A stretch of 64,000 bases of DNA from Candidatus Gastranaerophilales bacterium (lineage in GTDB: Bacteria > Cyanobacteriota > Vampirovibrionia > Gastranaerophilales > Gastranaerophilaceae), in the NCBI GenBank assembly GCA_944327245.1, contig CALVHD010000006.1, positions 24,676 to 88,675 on the forward strand, given 5' to 3'. Below the pieces are notes generated by a model, which worked only from the letters and a program-made list of their open reading frames with translations, did no database searches and was not told the DNA's origin. The stretch's first letter is position 1; the number at the start of each line of letters is the position of its first letter. The position numbers and the translations under genes were made by a program. This document shows, one piece after another, positions 61,063 to 64,000 of the stretch.

Positions 61063-61695
61063 TTATCTGTTTCCCTCGGATAATTCTTCAACCTTTTTGC
61101 TCCAAAGAGCCATCATTTCTTCAATGTTGTCGTTGTAGGGTATAGGCATGCCGATTTTTATTTTCATTTTTCCTCTGAAAGCTTTTCTTTGGTCTTTAGT
61201 CATCCCCGTTATTGCAACAGGTAAAATATCGCATTTTAAAGTCTTTGCAAAACTTGCAAAACCTTTATTAATGTTTTCTAAACTTCCTTCTTTATCTCGA
61301 GTCCCTTGAGGAAAAATTCCCAAAACCCAATTTGTTTGTTTTAAACTCAAAACGGTTTTAATAGTTGAAACAGAAAGTTTTGCCCTATCAACCGCAAATG
61401 CGCCAAGAACATTCAAGAAAAATCTAGCTACGCGATTTTTAAACAGTTCAACCTTAGCCATATAAGCAGTATGCCTTTGAATTGCATAAATAACCAAAAA
61501 AGGATCAATTGCACTTACATGATTTGAAGCAACAATAAAAAAGCCTTTTTTTGGAACATTCTCTCTGCCTTCTACTTTTAAATTAAATACCAGTTTATAA
61601 TATGTACCATACACAAGCGTGCATGTAATCCATTGAAAAATTCCCCTAAAAATGTTATATTCTTTAGCACTTCTCTTTTGATAATTACGACTCAT
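61063..61695 (-). CDS. plsC: PlsC-family 1-acylglycerol-phosphate acyltransferase
   Basis: 210 residues. Motifs: VASNHVSAIDPFLV (H-x4-D), GAFAVDRAKLS, FPQGTRDKEGSLENINKGFASFAKT and LPVAITGMTKD. This is the complete PlsC set with Gln for Glu in FPQGTR. The amphipathic N-terminus (GIFQWITCTLVYGTYYKLVF) could sit in the membrane surface. It is first of the two-gene acyltransferase operon. It fits phospholipid synthesis together with the pgsA-type gene at the left edge, although the two are far apart. Confidence 0.88.
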   Translation of the reverse strand: MSRNYQKRSAKEYNIFRGIFQWITCTLVYGTYYKLVFNLKVEGRENVPKKGFFIVASNHVSAIDPFLVIYAIQRHTAYMAKVELFKNRVARFFLNVLGAFAVDRAKLSVSTIKTVLSLKQTNWVLGIFPQGTRDKEGSLENINKGFASFAKTLKCDILPVAITGMTKDQRKAFRGKMKIKIGMPIPYNDNIEEMMALWSKKVEELSEGNR

Positions 61696-61782
61696 TGTAT
61701 ATTTTCCTAAAAAGTCTTATGCAAGAATTATACTAAATAATATAAAAATATGATATAATTTTTTTAAAATATAGGAGGAAAT

Positions 61783-62232
61783 ATGAAAAGATTTTTAACA
61801 CTTTCAATTGCATTATTATCATTCGCCTTTGCAAACGCTAATGCTGAAGTTATCGGCGTTGTTGATTTTGATAAAGTTGTAGATAATTATTCAAAAGTAA
61901 AAACTGTCAGCGATGAAATTTCAGATAAATACGCAGAAATTCAACGCTATAGCCTGGATAAAGAAAGAGAGTACAAAAAACTTTCCACTCCAATTGAACG
62001 CAAAAATTTTGAAGAATCAACAGCAAGAGAATTGTCCAAAAAACAAGATGCTTATTTAAGATTAAAAGAAAAGAAAGAAGCAGAAATAGATACAGCAATT
62101 AAAAACGCAATCAAACAAGTTGCAATATCAAACAAAATAGATACAGTTGTTGAAAAAACAGTTGTTTTCTTTGGCGGAGTAGATATTACAGACAAAGTTG
62201 TTAAAGCGCTGAACTCACCATCTGCTAAATAA
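61783..62232 (+). CDS. skp: Skp/OmpH-family periplasmic chaperone
   Basis: 149 residues. A signal peptide (MKRFLTLSIALLSFAFANANA) is followed by EVIGVVDFDKVVDNYSKV, the family start. A charged coiled coil (DKYAEIQRYSLDKEREYKKL ... RLKEKKEAEIDTAI) and ISNKIDTVVEKTVVFFGGVDITDKVVKAL at the end are typical. Skp trimers hold unfolded outer-membrane proteins, which fits the Gram-negative envelope. AGGAGG precedes the ATG, and a TATAAT-like box lies at 61754-61759. tRNA-Ser follows. Confidence 0.88.
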   Translation: MKRFLTLSIALLSFAFANANAEVIGVVDFDKVVDNYSKVKTVSDEISDKYAEIQRYSLDKEREYKKLSTPIERKNFEESTARELSKKQDAYLRLKEKKEAEIDTAIKNAIKQVAISNKIDTVVEKTVVFFGGVDITDKVVKALNSPSAK

Positions 62233-62247
62233 TTTTTAAAAAAGTTC

Positions 62248-62278
62248 TTTACATAATATTTTTTTGAGGTATTATAAT
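62248..62278 (+). promoter_or_regulatory. Probable promoter of tRNA-Ser
   Basis: TTTACA (62248-62253) and TATAAT (62273-62278), spacing about 19, ending 13 bases before the mature tRNA. The spacing is slightly long, so the -35 call is tentative while the -10 is good. Confidence 0.45.
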
Positions 62279-62291
62279 AAAGTAACTTTTC

Positions 62292-62381
62292 GGAGGATTG
62301 CCGGAGTGGTTGATCGGAGCGGTCTTGAAAACCGTCGGGCATGCGAGTGTCCCCTGGGTTCGAATCCCAGATCCTCCTCCA
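62292..62381 (+). tRNA. tRNA-Ser (TGA)
   Basis: Class II tRNA of 90 bases with a long variable arm. Acceptor stem GGAGGAT/ATCCTCC, anticodon stem GCGGT/ACCGT, loop CTTGAAA (anticodon TGA), T arm CTGGG-TTCGAAT-CCCAG, and encoded CCA. Confidence 0.97.
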
Positions 62382-62388
62382 TTTTAAA

Positions 62389-62416
62389 AGAGCCTTTCTT
62401 AAAGGCCCTTTTTTTA
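62389..62416 (+). terminator. Terminator after tRNA-Ser
   Basis: AGAGCCTTT-CTT-AAAGGCCCT hairpin (one mismatch) with a run of T, 8 bases downstream of the tRNA. Confidence 0.78.
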
Positions 62417-62505
62417 TCTTGTTAAAAACAAATATTTTCATATACCGCAAAAAAAATTATTCACAGTTTTTTTAAATGTACTTATTAAAATGTGAGGTTA
62501 GGTAT

Positions 62506-63027
62506 ATGCAAATCAACAGTATAAAAAATTTTAAAAACAATCAACCCCATTTCAAAATGGCAAGATTAACCGAAAAAGGAGCAATTTTAGCTCAACAAAC
62601 ATATAATCAAATTCCTGAATTTTTAGATAAAACAATTTCAAAAAGAAATGAACTATCAAAAATATTAAAATCAGGAGTCCAAGAAGGCTCAATTGAAAAC
62701 TTTTTTCAAGGCGGCCTTAGCGATTTTGCAATAGTGAATTCACAATTTTACAAAAAACAACTATCATCATTTTCTGCAAGACATAATATTAAAAAATTCT
62801 TAAAAGCAAATGCAGACAATAATAAAACAAGTTTGGTTAAAAATCTTAATACTATTGGTTTAGAATTAAAAAACCAACTTCTTGCTTTTTTTGATAAAAA
62901 TATAGGAAATGAAAATATTTCAGCAAGACAAGGAAAAAAAGTTTTATCATTAATAGAACCATATATGCAGGTTGATGAGTTTGCAAAAAGAAATGCAATT
63001 GTAACAGACAAATTATTTTCAAAATAA
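62506..63027 (+). CDS. Small helical protein with FK leader
   Basis: 173 residues from the ATG at 62506 (GAGG upstream); an earlier in-frame ATG at 62476 has no ribosome-binding site. It starts MQINSIKNFKNNQPHFKMARL, the leader pattern of this window. The rest is helical, with LDKTISKRNELSKILKSGVQEGSIENFFQGGLSDFAIV and a C-terminal ISARQGKKVLSLIEPYMQ. No known family. It ends on the shared terminator. Confidence 0.65.
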   Translation: MQINSIKNFKNNQPHFKMARLTEKGAILAQQTYNQIPEFLDKTISKRNELSKILKSGVQEGSIENFFQGGLSDFAIVNSQFYKKQLSSFSARHNIKKFLKANADNNKTSLVKNLNTIGLELKNQLLAFFDKNIGNENISARQGKKVLSLIEPYMQVDEFAKRNAIVTDKLFSK

Positions 63028-63030
63028 AAT

Positions 63031-63058
63031 AAAATCGCCGTTTATACGGCGATTTTTT
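63031..63058. terminator. Shared terminator between convergent genes
   Basis: AAAATCGCCGT-TTAT-ACGGCGATTTT with T/A tracts on both sides, between the leader-bearing small protein gene and the XRE gene. Confidence 0.9.
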
Positions 63059-63368
63059 ATAACAAATCTATTATTGCATTAATTTTAATTAATTTATCCA
63101 ATGTACAATTATCAAGCTTGTAATTTATAAGATTTTTAATTTCTGCCAGATTTTCTTGAGGTTCATCTAAAAGCAGTTTAATTGGCGAAATGTTAAATAC
63201 ATTGCAAATTTTATCAATGGTTTCTGCCGTTGGCAAATATCTGCTATGTTCAATATTTCTATACCCTTGAACACTCATACTGATTTTTTCAGCAAACTGT
63301 TCTTGAGTAAGTTTATTTGTTAATCTTAATCTTTTAATTCCGTTTGTTATTAATTGTTGATAACCCAT
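63057..63368 (-). CDS. XRE-family helix-turn-helix regulator
   Basis: 103 residues. IKRLRLTNKLTQEQFAEKISMSVQGYRNIEHSRYLPTAETIDKICNVFNISPIKLLL is a complete Cro/C1-type HTH domain. The short C-terminal helix pair could be a dimerisation part. It lies divergent from the Cys-rich pseudopilin gene with about 105 bases between them, so it might control it or itself. It is not close to the phage cassette and shows no sign of being its repressor. Confidence 0.87.
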   Translation of the reverse strand: MGYQQLITNGIKRLRLTNKLTQEQFAEKISMSVQGYRNIEHSRYLPTAETIDKICNVFNISPIKLLLDEPQENLAEIKNLINYKLDNCTLDKLIKINAIIDLL

Positions 63369-63473
63369 AATATAATTTTCACTTATTTATTATCAAAATA
63401 AAACTAACCATGTAGACAACTAAGTGTTATATATGATATAGTTTATTTGCGATATTAAAACGGATGATAAAAT

Positions 63474-64000
63474 ATGAAAAAAGGCTTTTCTTTAGTTGAG
63501 CTGTTAATCAGTTTAATTGTAATTTCTTGTATAACCGCTGCTTTTACTCCTTTGATAACTAAAAAGTTTTCTTCTGGCGTCTTTGGCGGCGGCGGCTCAG
63601 TTTCTGATATTAGTGCAGATTGCGATAAATTTGGTCCTAATTGTAATCTTTGTACAAGTAACTTTTGCCTATCTTGTACAGGGTTAACTTGTAATTCTGA
63701 TGAATATAAAGATAATAAAAGTTGTACTTGTAAAAAATGTGTGGATACTTATGGAGCAGATTGCACTAAATGCAATGAAGATAAATGTTTAATTTGTCCA
63801 GAGGGACAATATTTAGATGAAAATGAAAACTGTAAACCTTGTACAGATAAATTTTCTAATTGTTCAAGTTGTACTCTTTATCAATGCAATGGTTGTAAAG
63901 ATGGATATATTTTAACAAACCCAATTTCATCTAATCCTTGTAGCAATTTTAATTGTTCAAGTCCTGATTTTATGCAGATTGGGAACCTTTGTATTACAAA
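63474..64000 (+). CDS. Cys-rich pseudopilin-like protein (partial)
   Basis: At least 175 residues, open at the right edge. The N-terminus MKKGFSLVELLISLIVISC is a prepilin signal (Gly before Phe, Glu at mature position 5). AAFTPLITKK follows, close to the AAFTPLITQK of the Gly-rich protein at 15148. A GGGG hinge is then followed by many CxxC units (CNLC, CLSC, CKKC, CTKC, CLIC, CKPC, CSSC, CNGC), recalling furin-like or VSP-type cysteine-rich repeats of surface proteins. It is presumably extracellular and disulfide-stabilised. Downstream content is unknown. Confidence 0.78.
   Translation, partial: MKKGFSLVELLISLIVISCITAAFTPLITKKFSSGVFGGGGSVSDISADCDKFGPNCNLCTSNFCLSCTGLTCNSDEYKDNKSCTCKKCVDTYGADCTKCNEDKCLICPEGQYLDENENCKPCTDKFSNCSSCTLYQCNGCKDGYILTNPISSNPCSNFNCSSPDFMQIGNLCIT

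Noticed and set aside
63057..63368. XRE regulator as the missing repressor of the phage cassette
   Set aside because: It lies about 5 kb beyond the cassette terminator, behind several host genes, and is divergent from a pseudopilin gene. Nothing ties it to the cassette.
1..64000. CRISPR array or insertion sequence
   Set aside because: No regularly spaced short repeats and no transposase gene were seen. The only long repeat pair is the 231-bp coding duplication.

Overview
ORGANISM. The window reads as a chromosomal segment of a strongly AT-rich, Gram-negative, non-photosynthetic relative of the Cyanobacteria, most likely Gastranaerophilales (Vampirovibrionia, formerly 'Melainabacteria'). This placement is inferred from family recognition, not from a search. 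The reasons are an LPS biosynthesis/transport cluster, a homologue of the cyanobacterial iron-sulfur protein LdpA, pseudopilin-like proteins with glycine-rich or cysteine-rich exteriors, and a recurring N-terminal leader (Met-basic/Gln-Ile-Asn/Ser ... Phe-Lys-Gly) on otherwise unrelated proteins. The standard bacterial code fits (TGA is used as stop). LAYOUT. 1-4.0 kb (minus strand): lptC-lptA-lpxI-lpxB-pgsA, an envelope lipid cluster cut by the left edge. 4.0-13.9 kb (minus): an EF-hand-like small protein, then a nine-gene operon. The operon starts with a nucleotidyltransferase-like protein, an HprK-like kinase fused to PqqD and a stand-alone PqqD protein, and runs into GT2, GT8, a GT8-GT2 fusion, an aldo/keto reductase, GT2 and a DXD sugar transferase. 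It carries a 231-bp near-identical internal duplication. 14-19.8 kb: a tagged hypothetical protein, a giant Gly-rich pseudopilin, then glf and a GT8 gene (minus). 19.9-24.6 kb: a KAP-family P-loop NTPase, an ankyrin-like tagged protein, and a His-rich secreted peptide divergent from a cation-diffusion transporter. 24.8-28.6 kb: a GH13 glucan enzyme and glutamate dehydrogenase. 28.7-35 kb (minus): a catalytically broken M48-like protein, a SprA-like metalloprotease, nadA, an LdpA-like Fe-S protein and a large M16 protease. 35-42.3 kb: a DUF2229 protein, DUF1292/RuvX/HEAT-like/ClpX-zinc-finger genes, corA and a GH77 glucanotransferase. 42.4-44 kb: two secreted proteins and tRNA-His. PHAGE CASSETTE. 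44.4-58.07 kb holds a compact podovirus-type particle cassette: small and large terminase, portal, scaffold, capsid, Bbp16-like cement protein, internal core, tail tube, fibre, holin-like protein and lysozyme, with one secreted 'moron' gene on the opposite strand. No integrase, repressor, polymerase or recombination gene is visible. All frames look intact, so a domesticated particle or gene-transfer-agent-like element is as plausible as a decayed prophage. 58.1-64 kb: an HD-GYP-like protein, a membrane protein, two PlsC acyltransferases, a Skp/OmpH chaperone, tRNA-Ser, a tagged small protein, an XRE regulator and the start of a Cys-rich pseudopilin cut by the right edge. HOW THE PARTS FIT. Most of the window serves the envelope: lipid A and LPS export, surface glycan assembly, phospholipid acylation, a periplasmic chaperone and pilus-like surface proteins. 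A second theme is central metabolism: glycogen-type glucan enzymes, nitrogen assimilation and NAD synthesis. The most novel-looking elements are the integrase-less podovirus cassette, the shared N-terminal leader (also on both glucan enzymes), the PqqD/HprK-like/nucleotidyltransferase head of the glycan operon, and the Gly-rich and Cys-rich pseudopilins.
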